NCBI GenBank assembly: GCA_019748335.1
Contig: JAIEPP010000650.1
Location: forward strand, 1 to 35,864
Length of the DNA: 35,864 nucleotides
Direction of reading: 5' to 3'
DNA from: Xanthobacteraceae bacterium
GTDB taxonomy: Bacteria; Pseudomonadota; Alphaproteobacteria; Rhizobiales; Xanthobacteraceae
Shown: one piece after another, positions 17,026 to 25,500 of the stretch
How positions within the stretch are numbered: the first letter of the stretch is position 1
How the letters are laid out: every line of letters begins with the position of its first letter
The notes under the pieces: generated by a model
Database searches by the model: none
The model's input: the letters and a program-made list of their open reading frames with translations, nothing else
What the model was told of the DNA's origin: nothing
Made by a program: the position numbers and the translations under genes

Positions 17026-19047
17026 GTGAGTTACAGTGCTTGGTGCCTCATAGCTTCTATGCTGTTTGGTGTTTCCACGAGCTATGCTCAGGTCGGTGGG
17101 ATCGAACTGCAGCAACGGTCAGTTCAATCGGGTGTTGCTGACGCCGACTGGAAGAGGAATCTGACCACCGGCCCCAACGGTCCGATTCCGATGATCGTGA
17201 TTGATCAGTTCGGATATCCGACAAAATCAAAGAAGGTCGCCGTTATACGCGCTCCTCAGGTTGGCTATGACAGTGGCGTCAAATTTTCGCCCGGCCTATC
17301 CTACGCGTTGGTCGAACTTCCCACTGGCAAGATCGTCAAAGCGGGCGCGCCGACGGTGTGGAACGGCGGCAAAACAGATCAGACCTCTGGCGACAACGTC
17401 TGGTGGTTCGACTTCTCCGAGATCGAAACGCCGGGCAAGTATGCAGTTGTAGACATCGAGAAAAGCCTTCGATCGGCGGAATTCTCAGTCGATGAGCATG
17501 TTTACAAGGATGTCATGAAGCATGCACTTCGTGCATTTTTCTATCAGCGGGCAGGGTTCGAGAAGAAGCCGGAATTTGCAGGCAAGGCCTGGGCTGATAG
17601 GGCGAGCCACCTCGGTCCCGGACAGGATCCCGAGACGCAACCGTGGCACGAGGGGCAGCGGTCGAATCCCGCGAAATCGCTGATCAAGGATCTTCGTGGC
17701 GGCTGGTACGATGCCGGCGACTACAACAAATATACGTCCTGGGCGGCGCGCTACATCATTACGCTGTTGCAAGCCTACCAGGAGCACCCTCAAGCCTTCA
17801 GCGATGACTACGGCATCCCGGAATCGGGTAACGGCATTCCAGACATTCTCGATGAAGTAAAATGGGGTCTGGATTGGCTCGCCAGGATGCAGAATTCCGA
17901 CGGCTCTCTCCTTTGCGTTCAGGGCCTTGCAAGCGCAAGCCCGCCGTCTGACGCAAAAGGGGATAGCCATTACGGCCCTCCGACCACGTCGGCGACGCTG
18001 ATGGGAGCGGCAGCCTATGCATATGCCTCGAAAGTCTTTGCATCCCGGCCGGAGCCCGATCTCAGGCAATACGGCGACGATCTCAGAAAGCGCTCGACGG
18101 CGGCATGGACGTGGGCGACCGCGAACCCGAAAGTTCTCTACTACAACAACGACGAGTTGAAGCAGCCGGGTTCAAAAGGGCTCGCTGCCGGGCAACAGGA
18201 AATGAACGAGGCCGATCGGTTGCGCGCGCATTTCGAGGCCGCAATCTACCTTTTCGAGATGACCGGCGAGGCTCAGTTCAAGCAGTTTGCCGACGCCAAC
18301 TACGGCGCGCTGCTGCCCTCGTGGGGGCCCTCAATGTGGGAAGTCGAAGCGGTGGACAGTTTGCTCTATTACGCGCAACTCCCTGGTGCGACTGCGGAGG
18401 TGGCAACGTCAATTCGCAAGGCTTTACTGACAAGCCTGACGCGAGATTCAGTGGCGTTTCAGGCCTCTCTGGAGCAAACGGACCCCTACCGCGCCCCGAT
18501 GAAGGATTACACGTGGGGCAGCAACAAGGGAAAGACCATGCAGGCAAGGTTGTTCCAGTTGGCAGCTCTTTACGACGCGGATCCAAAGCGGTCCGCGACT
18601 TCGCTCGCCGCGGCGTTGGAATACGCACACTATCTTCATGGCGTGAATCCGCTCGGGCTCGTTTATTTAACGAACATGGCGCAAGTCGGCGCCAGCCACT
18701 CTGCGACGACAATGTTTCACACCTGGTTCGCTCGCGGTACACGTTGGCAGCGGGTGACTGAGCAACTTCCGGGGCCACCACCTGGCTTCCTGGTCGGTGG
18801 GCCCAATCCACAGTTCTCGATCGATTCATGTTGCAGCGCATCTCCCGGGTCCCCCGGTTATCGCTGCTACAACTCGCCCACTGCCGCTCTATGCCAGCGT
18901 AACTTTAAGCCGCCGCTGGATCAGCCAGCAGCGAAGTCGTATCTTCAATACAATGACCCGTGGCCGGCGAACTCGTGGGCGATCTCGGAGCCCTCGCTGT
19001 ACTACCAGTCTTATTATGTCCGGCTGCTTGCCGCTTTTACCCGCTGA
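17026..19047 (+). CDS. Secreted glycoside hydrolase family 9 (endoglucanase-like)
   Basis: A 673-residue exported enzyme. MSYSAWCLIASMLFGVSTSYA looks like a signal peptide cut near SYA-Q. An N-terminal Ig-like CelD_N domain follows (IVIDQFGYPTKSKKVAVIRA). The (alpha/alpha)6 GH9 barrel has the catalytic Asp pair in GGWYDAGDYNKY (Asp229, Asp232), then SGNGIPDILDEVKWGLDWLA, YLHGVNPLGLVYLTNMAQVG, and the acid Glu655 in WAISEPSLYYQSYY, so the active site is complete. GH9 enzymes cut beta-1,4-glucans; here it may trim or release the polymer made by the cluster. The GTG start has AGGAGG at 17008-17013 and GAGG at 17015-17018. It lies 144 bp behind the wzc-like gene, so co-expression is likely. Confidence 0.92.
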   Translation: MSYSAWCLIASMLFGVSTSYAQVGGIELQQRSVQSGVADADWKRNLTTGPNGPIPMIVIDQFGYPTKSKKVAVIRAPQVGYDSGVKFSPGLSYALVELPTGKIVKAGAPTVWNGGKTDQTSGDNVWWFDFSEIETPGKYAVVDIEKSLRSAEFSVDEHVYKDVMKHALRAFFYQRAGFEKKPEFAGKAWADRASHLGPGQDPETQPWHEGQRSNPAKSLIKDLRGGWYDAGDYNKYTSWAARYIITLLQAYQEHPQAFSDDYGIPESGNGIPDILDEVKWGLDWLARMQNSDGSLLCVQGLASASPPSDAKGDSHYGPPTTSATLMGAAAYAYASKVFASRPEPDLRQYGDDLRKRSTAAWTWATANPKVLYYNNDELKQPGSKGLAAGQQEMNEADRLRAHFEAAIYLFEMTGEAQFKQFADANYGALLPSWGPSMWEVEAVDSLLYYAQLPGATAEVATSIRKALLTSLTRDSVAFQASLEQTDPYRAPMKDYTWGSNKGKTMQARLFQLAALYDADPKRSATSLAAALEYAHYLHGVNPLGLVYLTNMAQVGASHSATTMFHTWFARGTRWQRVTEQLPGPPPGFLVGGPNPQFSIDSCCSASPGSPGYRCYNSPTAALCQRNFKPPLDQPAAKSYLQYNDPWPANSWAISEPSLYYQSYYVRLLAAFTR

Positions 19048-19270
19048 CGTGGCATTTGACCACATTAGCAATGCTGTAATCGGGTTAGCGTTAATTCACT
19101 CTTTATGTTTCTTGATCTTGCAGGTGATGATATCCGGCGCTCTGATTAATCATCGGCAAGGCTCTGCAACCGATCACACCAACTGGTTTGGAAAGTCACA
19201 TTGCGAAGACCCATAGCTAGTGACATAGCCGTTAGTGTGAACCGGAGATGATTTTATCGGATTACAGATA

Positions 19271-20392
19271 GTGCTCATTTTGCCCCTGATCCCGAGTCGA
19301 ATTCGATTCCAGACGCCTGCTTCTTCAGACAGCGCTGTTATTCCCTCATTGGACGGACTTCGCGCTATCTCGATCTTGATCGTTCTGGTTTCGCACGCGG
19401 GCTATGGCAGTGTCGTTCCAGGCGGCCTGGGCGTTACGATTTTCTTCTTCCTGAGCGGTTATTTGATCACGACGCTTCTTATGGATGAATATGATCGATC
19501 CGGTCAAATCGATATCAAGAAATTTTATCTTCGTCGTGCGTTTCGCTTGTTTCCGCCGCTCGTGGTGACCTTGGTCATTGCGTATTCGCTCGTGCAGCTC
19601 GGCCTGCTGAGTGGGGGCATTTCGTGGGCGGGCGTTCTGGCGCAACTCTTATACTTCGCGAATTACTATGGTCTGTTTTTCGATCCAGGAAGTACGACGG
19701 CGGCCGGCACAGGCATTCTGTGGTCGCTGGCTGTCGAGGAGCATTTTTACATGATCTATCCCGCCTTAATGGCGGGTCTACTCGTACTTGGGTTGTCAAG
19801 GCAGCGGATCGTCTTGAGTTTAGCAACGGCGTGCCTCGCCGTGCTGGCATGGCGAATGTATCTCGCCGGTCTTCCAACTTTCCAACCCGAGCGGACGTAT
19901 TACAGTTCGGACACCCGTGTCGACTCCATAATTTTCGGATGTCTTCTTGCGCTCGCGGCCAATCCGAGAGATGAAAAACCAGATTCGTCGAATCCTTTTC
20001 TGCGGCCGATGTCGGCAGCACTTCTGGCAGCCGCCGCAATTGTCATAATGATCACGATCGTCTGGCGTGACGTTTATTTCAGGGAAACCCTCCGGTACAG
20101 CCTTCAGGGACTTGCGCTTATTCCGATTTTCTATTTCGCGATAAAGTGCGCCGCATATTTTCCGTTCACGCTGCTCAACCATTCTTGGGTAGTCAAGATT
20201 GGCGTCTATTCCTATGCGATCTATCTCATGCACTACATCGTCATTAATGTTATAGAGAAAAGTTTCCCGTTAGTTGCCACTGTCAAGCCGCTGCTGGTAC
20301 TGGTGACATTCGCGATCTCAATGCTCTATGCGGCGATTCTGGACATATTTGTGGACAACTACTTCCGTCGTTTGCGCAAAAAGTTCCGTTAA
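19271..20392 (+). CDS. Membrane acyltransferase family 3 (OafA/ExoZ-like)
   Basis: A 373-residue polytopic inner-membrane protein with about ten hydrophobic segments. The family signature SLDGLRAISILIVLVSHAGY near the N-terminus carries the conserved Arg and His. GVTIFFFLSGYLITTLLMDE and GILWSLAVEEHFYMIYPALM are further hallmark segments. Such proteins move acyl groups (often acetyl or succinyl) across the membrane onto sugar hydroxyls of lipid-linked repeat units or polymers. The GTG start at 19271 has a poor ribosome site, but the protein length from there is normal. There are 223 bp between it and the GH9 gene with no terminator seen. It is the last polysaccharide-type gene before the peptide/polyketide locus. 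Confidence 0.9.
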   Translation: MLILPLIPSRIRFQTPASSDSAVIPSLDGLRAISILIVLVSHAGYGSVVPGGLGVTIFFFLSGYLITTLLMDEYDRSGQIDIKKFYLRRAFRLFPPLVVTLVIAYSLVQLGLLSGGISWAGVLAQLLYFANYYGLFFDPGSTTAAGTGILWSLAVEEHFYMIYPALMAGLLVLGLSRQRIVLSLATACLAVLAWRMYLAGLPTFQPERTYYSSDTRVDSIIFGCLLALAANPRDEKPDSSNPFLRPMSAALLAAAAIVIMITIVWRDVYFRETLRYSLQGLALIPIFYFAIKCAAYFPFTLLNHSWVVKIGVYSYAIYLMHYIVINVIEKSFPLVATVKPLLVLVTFAISMLYAAILDIFVDNYFRRLRKKFR

Positions 20393-20835
20393 TCCGAGGA
20401 CCGCGTGTAATGCGTGGAGTTCGCCAATGCGGCGAACAGCATCCAGTCTTGTTGCTCGATCTCTCGGATTGGTCCAAACACCGGATCGCGAGTGTGTGGC
20501 GCTCAGCCGGGTACCCGCAGTCTTGGAGAATTGTCCGCAGCTTGTGAGGAGACGACGGGCGTTGATTGGTTGATTGCCAGCGTAAACGGTAAGATCCGGC
20601 ATTTCGAAGAACCGCCGTCATGCTTCGGCGCAGCAGCCTGTAGCCGTTATCCGTGATTGCAGTTTGCGAGTCTGGAAAGCGGCTTACGTCGCTGCGGCCA
20701 CGGATGTGCGTAGCGGAAATAGCCGAGCAGCCATCGAATCTGAGCTAAATGTCGAGCCGTGCCGACGCTGCCGTCATCAAGCGGTTGCTCGCGAATAGGG
20801 GTAGGGTTTAAGCTGGGCTGCAGGATCGATCCACG
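20393..20835. other. Intergenic region between convergent genes
   Basis: About 443 bp between the acyltransferase stop and the cupin-like gene's stop. Frames on both strands are short and overlapping, and none shows a family motif. Some may be relics, but I could not name an ancestor. No T-rich terminator hairpin was found for either gene. This is the boundary between the polysaccharide and peptide/polyketide loci. Confidence 0.4.
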
Positions 20836-21786
20836 TCAGAAGCGAAAAACTTTTCGCGCGGCGCGATAAGGCAGCATCATCCGATCGCGCCCGGAAAATA
20901 CAGCTGAATGAAAAGTGTCCGGCTGGCGATCTGACAACAGATCAAGCAGAGAGACTTTTAACCTGTCTGATCTGCTTGATGCTGAAGGCAGTGATGGATT
21001 GAGGCCAAATTTGCGGAGGATGTAGTTAACTTGGTGAATTTTTGCACGGCGATTAGATTCGTGCAGACAAAGTCCAATCGAAAGCGAAATGGAAATCTCC
21101 GGCCCGTTTTGGACCCAGTGCGGGGCATTCACGGGGTGATGCACGCCGTCGCCTGGATGAAGAAAATATGGCATGCCATCGCCACAGTTTTCTCTTTTTG
21201 GGACGGGGCAATGTCGGCCATACCAATTTTCTAGGTCGGTCTGACACAAAACTTGCGGGTCATTTTGATCGAAGAGATAGACGGTCTTTGTCCCTTTGAG
21301 CTGAAGCAAGAAGTTCCAAGTATGATCAAAATGATATGGAGTTATTTCATTAGGCGACGAAACGAACAGTGTTACGAATGGCTTAAATACCTCAGCCTCG
21401 ATATTGCGGCCGTACAAATCCGATAGATCCTGAATGAATGATTTTGTTACGTCCCTTATCTCGGGCAACGCATCGTCGACCTGGGTCAAACGGATCCAAG
21501 TGTTGGTGTATTCAGATGATTTAAGAGCAGCAACCGCATCCAATGCGTCTTGGGGAGCAATTTCCTTGGAATTGATCAAGCTGTAAATGAGGTTGTACCG
21601 CTTCTGTGACTGATAATGCCTTATCAGCTCTTCCACGCCATCCAAGGTAATGAGTTGTCTTGCAGCGAGGGAATGGCGAAACCCGAAGGAATTGACTGAG
21701 CGCATACGCGGGAGCTGCGCTGAGGCGATCGAAACGATGATTTTTCCATTGGCTGAACTCCGCGCTTCAGCGGTATTGTGAGCCAT
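20836..21786 (-). CDS. JmjC/cupin-8-like Fe(II) oxygenase
   Basis: A protein of about 316 residues with a cupin-like JmjC barrel in its middle. The metal site is visible: His152 and Asp154 in TPYHFDHTWNFLLQLKGTK, and a distal His223 in HHPVNAPHWVQNG. The strand TKTVYLFDQNDP and the GDGVHHPVNAPHW turn are typical of this family, whose members hydroxylate amino-acid side chains or small peptides with 2-oxoglutarate. I choose ATG 21786, because GGAG sits 7 bases upstream; an in-frame ATG at 21807 has none. It is divergent from the megasynthase with about 750 bp between, so a tailoring role is possible but unproven. The C-terminal 100 residues have no recognised motif. Confidence 0.78.
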   Translation of the reverse strand: MAHNTAEARSSANGKIIVSIASAQLPRMRSVNSFGFRHSLAARQLITLDGVEELIRHYQSQKRYNLIYSLINSKEIAPQDALDAVAALKSSEYTNTWIRLTQVDDALPEIRDVTKSFIQDLSDLYGRNIEAEVFKPFVTLFVSSPNEITPYHFDHTWNFLLQLKGTKTVYLFDQNDPQVLCQTDLENWYGRHCPVPKRENCGDGMPYFLHPGDGVHHPVNAPHWVQNGPEISISLSIGLCLHESNRRAKIHQVNYILRKFGLNPSLPSASSRSDRLKVSLLDLLSDRQPDTFHSAVFSGRDRMMLPYRAARKVFRF

Positions 21787-21841
21787 CGAAAATCTCCGAA
21801 CAAACACACGCGTCGCAACAAAAAAATATACTTAATGTGCT

Positions 21842-21869
21842 ATTATAATACAGCAGAGCGCCTTTACAA
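21842..21869 (-). promoter_or_regulatory. Candidate sigma-70 promoter for the cupin-like gene
   Basis: On the minus strand TTGTAA (21869-21864) is followed after 16 bases by TATAAT (21847-21842), giving an expected start near 21835, about 50 bases before the ATG at 21786. The -10 region lies in the perfect palindrome TATTATAATA (21841-21850), so TATAAT is also present on the plus strand, but no plus-strand -35 was found. The region is strikingly AT-rich for this DNA. Confidence 0.5.
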
Positions 21870-21983
21870 TGGCGTTTTTTTAAGTTTTGGCGTCAACTGG
21901 GGTGTCGCTAAGCCTGTCCCGCGCTTAACCACCCCCCGAAAGCCGGCAGATAATTTACGCTATCAGCGCGTTACAGCTGAGAG

Positions 21984-22011
21984 TTGTTCTTCACGGTTTA
22001 TGTGAGAACAA
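21984..22011. promoter_or_regulatory. Imperfect inverted repeat, candidate operator
   Basis: TTGTTCT-T-CAC on the left pairs with GTG-AGAACAA on the right across an 8-base centre, giving 10 paired positions with one bulged base. It lies between the divergent cupin-like and megasynthase genes, about 198 bp from the former's start. Its size and symmetry suit a dimeric regulator. No regulator gene is in the window. Confidence 0.4.
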
Positions 22012-22230
22012 ATAGCTCCCCCTCATTTGTTGCTTTTGCAGCATCCGCGACGCGTCGCCTGCGCGAGTGAAATAGCCCTGTTCATTTGCCCGGTGAACGA
22101 CCGCCGTGCTCCGACAAGGCAGTGCTTGGCCGAATGCCGAAGGCATCATCGGCAGGGTGACTTGCTGTCCGAGGACGTTCGGAACTCGATGCGTTGACAC
22201 CGTTAATTTAAGGCGCCGCCGATCGGCTTG

Positions 22231-22250
22231 AGATCTGATATGGTGGATCT
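22231..22250. promoter_or_regulatory. Short inverted repeat in the megasynthase leader
   Basis: AGATC and GATCT, 10 bases apart, give a 20-bp symmetric element about 290 bp upstream of the megasynthase start. The arms are only 5 bp, so chance is quite possible. It lacks the CTG-N10-CAG core of a typical lux box. Confidence 0.15.
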
Positions 22251-22537
22251 AATCAATCGCTAAGCAGAATCTTCTTACTGCCATCACCGGTATCTGGGTA
22301 GGCCTCGCTGTCGGCTAGACTTGCACCGTGTTTCATTAACAGTGAATATCGTTATCGCTTGCCTGCCTGACAAAGAATGACGCTTATGGCCTCCGGCTAG
22401 GGCGGTTGGCGGCGTGCTCCGCTGTCGTCAACGCGGAGCTGGATTGCCTCTGCCACCCGATCTTGAATGGGCGAGGTCAGCTTGGGGGTAGGGTAGCCGC
22501 CGCGGGGTTGTTTTTGTAGAGTGTAAGGGAAGACGAG

Positions 22538-25500
22538 ATGGATTCCTTTAGGTCTGATTTAAGTCTTACGGTTTGTAGTTTGCTCACGCGGTCTGCAAAG
22601 AACTGGCCGGAGCGTTGTGCTCTTGACAATTCAGCTCGGTTCTTGACCTACGGCGAGCTCGATGCACAATCAGATCAACTCTCGCGTGTGCTAGCTAAGC
22701 ACGGGGTGCGGACAGGAGATAGCGTAGCTGTTGTAGCGGGCCGATCGATTGAAACGATCGTGGCGCTGGCAGCAATCCTCAAGGTTGGGGCAGATTATCT
22801 GCCGCTTGACCCCGGCCTTCCTCTCGACAACTTGCTGTTTACTCTCCGGGACGCGCGACCCACCTTGGTGATGCTCGGTCCCAATGCAAAAGCATTCGAG
22901 GGCTTCACCTGTATTGAATTGGAGACAGCGCTCGCTGCCGCCGCCGCTGAACCGGCGTTCCCGATTGGCGTTGTGGTCGCGCCATCCGACCCGGCTTACA
23001 TCATGTTCACATCCGGTACGACAGGCCAGCCCAAGGGCGTAATCGTACCACACCGCGCCATCGTTCGATTGGTGCGCGGTGCTGATTTCATGACGCTGTC
23101 GGCAGACACGGTGATGTTGCACGCCGCTCCGCTTGCCTTTGACGCTAGCACATTGGAGATCTGGGGCCCGCTACTTAACGGCGGCCGGGTTGCTATTCTA
23201 TCCGACGCCGTCCCTTCGATCGACTCCATCGCTACGGCCATCCGTGACCAGGGCGTCAATACCGCCTGGTTCACCGCCGGGCTGTTTCATCTGATGGTGG
23301 ACCAGCGACCGAACGCTCTGCTTACGCTGACTCAACTTTTGGCTGGCGGCGACGTGCTGTCGCCATCGCATGTGCGCAAGGCGCTGGCGCTTTTGCCGAA
23401 CTGCCGCCTGATTAATGGCTACGGTCCAACCGAGAATACAACTTTTACATGCTGCTACACCATCCCTCATCAAGGTTGGGGGGGGGACGCGTTGCCGATC
23501 GGCCATGCCATCGCAGGAACTACTGTCCATATTTTGTCGAACGACTTCTCACCGGTTGCCGACGGCGAGGAGGGCCAGCTTTGCGTGGGCGGCGCTGGCG
23601 TCGCGCTTGGATATCTAAATCGTCCGGAACTGACCGCCGAGAAGTTCGTTGCCGACCCATTTTCGGCGGAGCCGGATGCTAAACTTTACCTGACAGGAGA
23701 CTATGCCAAGCGTCGTTCGGACGGTGTTATTGAATTTCTCGGGCGCCGCGACCGCCAGGTCAAGATCAATGGCGTCAGGATCGAACTCGACGGCATCGAA
23801 CAAGCACTGCGCGAGGATGATCGAGTTGTTGACGCCGCGGTTGCCCTTACCGACGGATCCGTCAAAAAAATTATCGCGTTTCTCAAAGCGTTGACTACAT
23901 TGTCGCCGCAGGATCATCCGCCTCATGTATTGGCCGCCGCTGTGCTAGCCGATCTGAAGACGCGCCTTCCGCCCCAGATGGTTCCCTCTTCAGCCATTGT
24001 CGTCGCCGATCTGCCGCTCAACGCCAACGGCAAAATCGACCGGGCGCGGCTACTCAGAGAACATGTAAACCCCACCGCTGCCACAAAAGCTGGCGGACAG
24101 AAATCGCTGGTGGCCGAGATCTGGAGCAGCATCCTTGATGCTCCCATCGACACGCGCACAAATTTGTTCGACCTCGGCGCCACCTCGCTGCAGATGATCT
24201 CAGCGCACGAGCGAATCCAGGTTGCTACCGGGCAGCGCTTTGCGGTGACAGAGCTGTTTGCACATCCCAGCGTGGCTGAATTCGAAGCATTTTTGGCCCG
24301 CGGGCAAGACCCTTCCGATCGGGTGAGCTGCGGGCGCAAAGCCGGGCCGGCGATAGCGCGCGGCAAAGCTCAGGTCATGCCCTCCCAAGAACTTGCTGGT
24401 TTTGCCATCGTTGGCATGTCGGGCCGCTTCCCAGGTGCCAAGACCGTCGATGAGTTCTGGGATAATCTCCTGAAGGGGCGAGCCTCCATCAAGCATTTTT
24501 CGTCTGCCGAACTAGAGGACGTGTTCGACGACGCGACACGCGCCGACCCTGATTTTGTCCGGGCGCGCCCCATCATCGACGACGTCGAGATGTTCGATGC
24601 CGATTATTTCAACATTCCGCCGAGGGAAGCGGCGCTGACAGACCCCCAGCAACGGCTGTTCCTGGAAATCTGTGTTGAGGCTCTGGAGGACGCTGGCCAT
24701 GACCCTCAGCGTTATGAGCGCCCGATCGGTGTGTTCGCTGGCAGTTCAATGAACACCTACTTCCTCCGTCACGTTTGCTCCGACTATGCGGCTATCGAGC
24801 ACTTTACATCGGACTTCCAGGTGGGCTCGTATTCGGAACTCCTCGGTACACTGCAGGATTTCATCGCCACTCGGGTGGCCTATAAGCTGAATCTCCGCGG
24901 GCCGGCGGTAGCCGTGCAAAGCGCTTGTTCGACCTCGCTGCTCGCGGTCGCGCAGGCCTGCCAAAGCCTTGCGACATTTCAGTGCGATATGGCGTTGGCT
25001 GGCGGGGTCTCAATTACCTTTCCACAAAAGCGCGGCTATCTCTATCAAGATGGCGGCATTGCCTCGCGGGACGGCACCTGCCGGCCATTCGACGCGAGCG
25101 CTGCCGGTACGGTGTTCGGATCCGGCGCCGGCGTGGTGTTGATCAAGCGGTTGGCCGACGCGATCACCGACGGTGACGACATTTATGCAGTCATCAAGGG
25201 CTATGGTGTCAACAATGACGGCACGGGCAAGGTCGGTTTCACCGCGCCAGGTGTAAGGGGACAAGCTGAATGCATCAGCTCCGCCTTGGCGATGGCGGAA
25301 TTCACCGCTGAGAGCATTGGCTATGTCGAGTGCCACGGCACGGCGACCCCACTTGGCGACCCGATCGAGATCGAAGGGCTAACTCAAGGGTTCTCGGCTA
25401 TGGCAAGCGGGGATCTTGCTGCTCGGTCGCAGCCTTGCCTGTTGGGCTCGGTGAAGGCCAATGTCGGCCACCTAGACGCCGCTGCCGGCGTTACCGGTTT

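Larger units (their letters stand above)
21870..22537. other. Leader region of the megasynthase gene
   Basis: About 670 bp with no convincing gene; a 69-codon minus-strand frame at 21991-22200 has no known motif. The stretch probably holds the promoter and control sites of the peptide/polyketide operon. The first 30 bp include CGCC-N8-GGCG followed by seven T (about 21859-21883), hairpin-like but with only a 4-bp stem. AAGGGA at 22525-22530 is a good ribosome site for the ATG at 22538. Confidence 0.45.

Noticed and set aside
21859..21883. Intrinsic terminator (CGCC-N8-GGCG followed by seven T)
   Set aside because: The stem is only 4 bp and no plus-strand gene ends upstream; it lies in the divergent promoter region.
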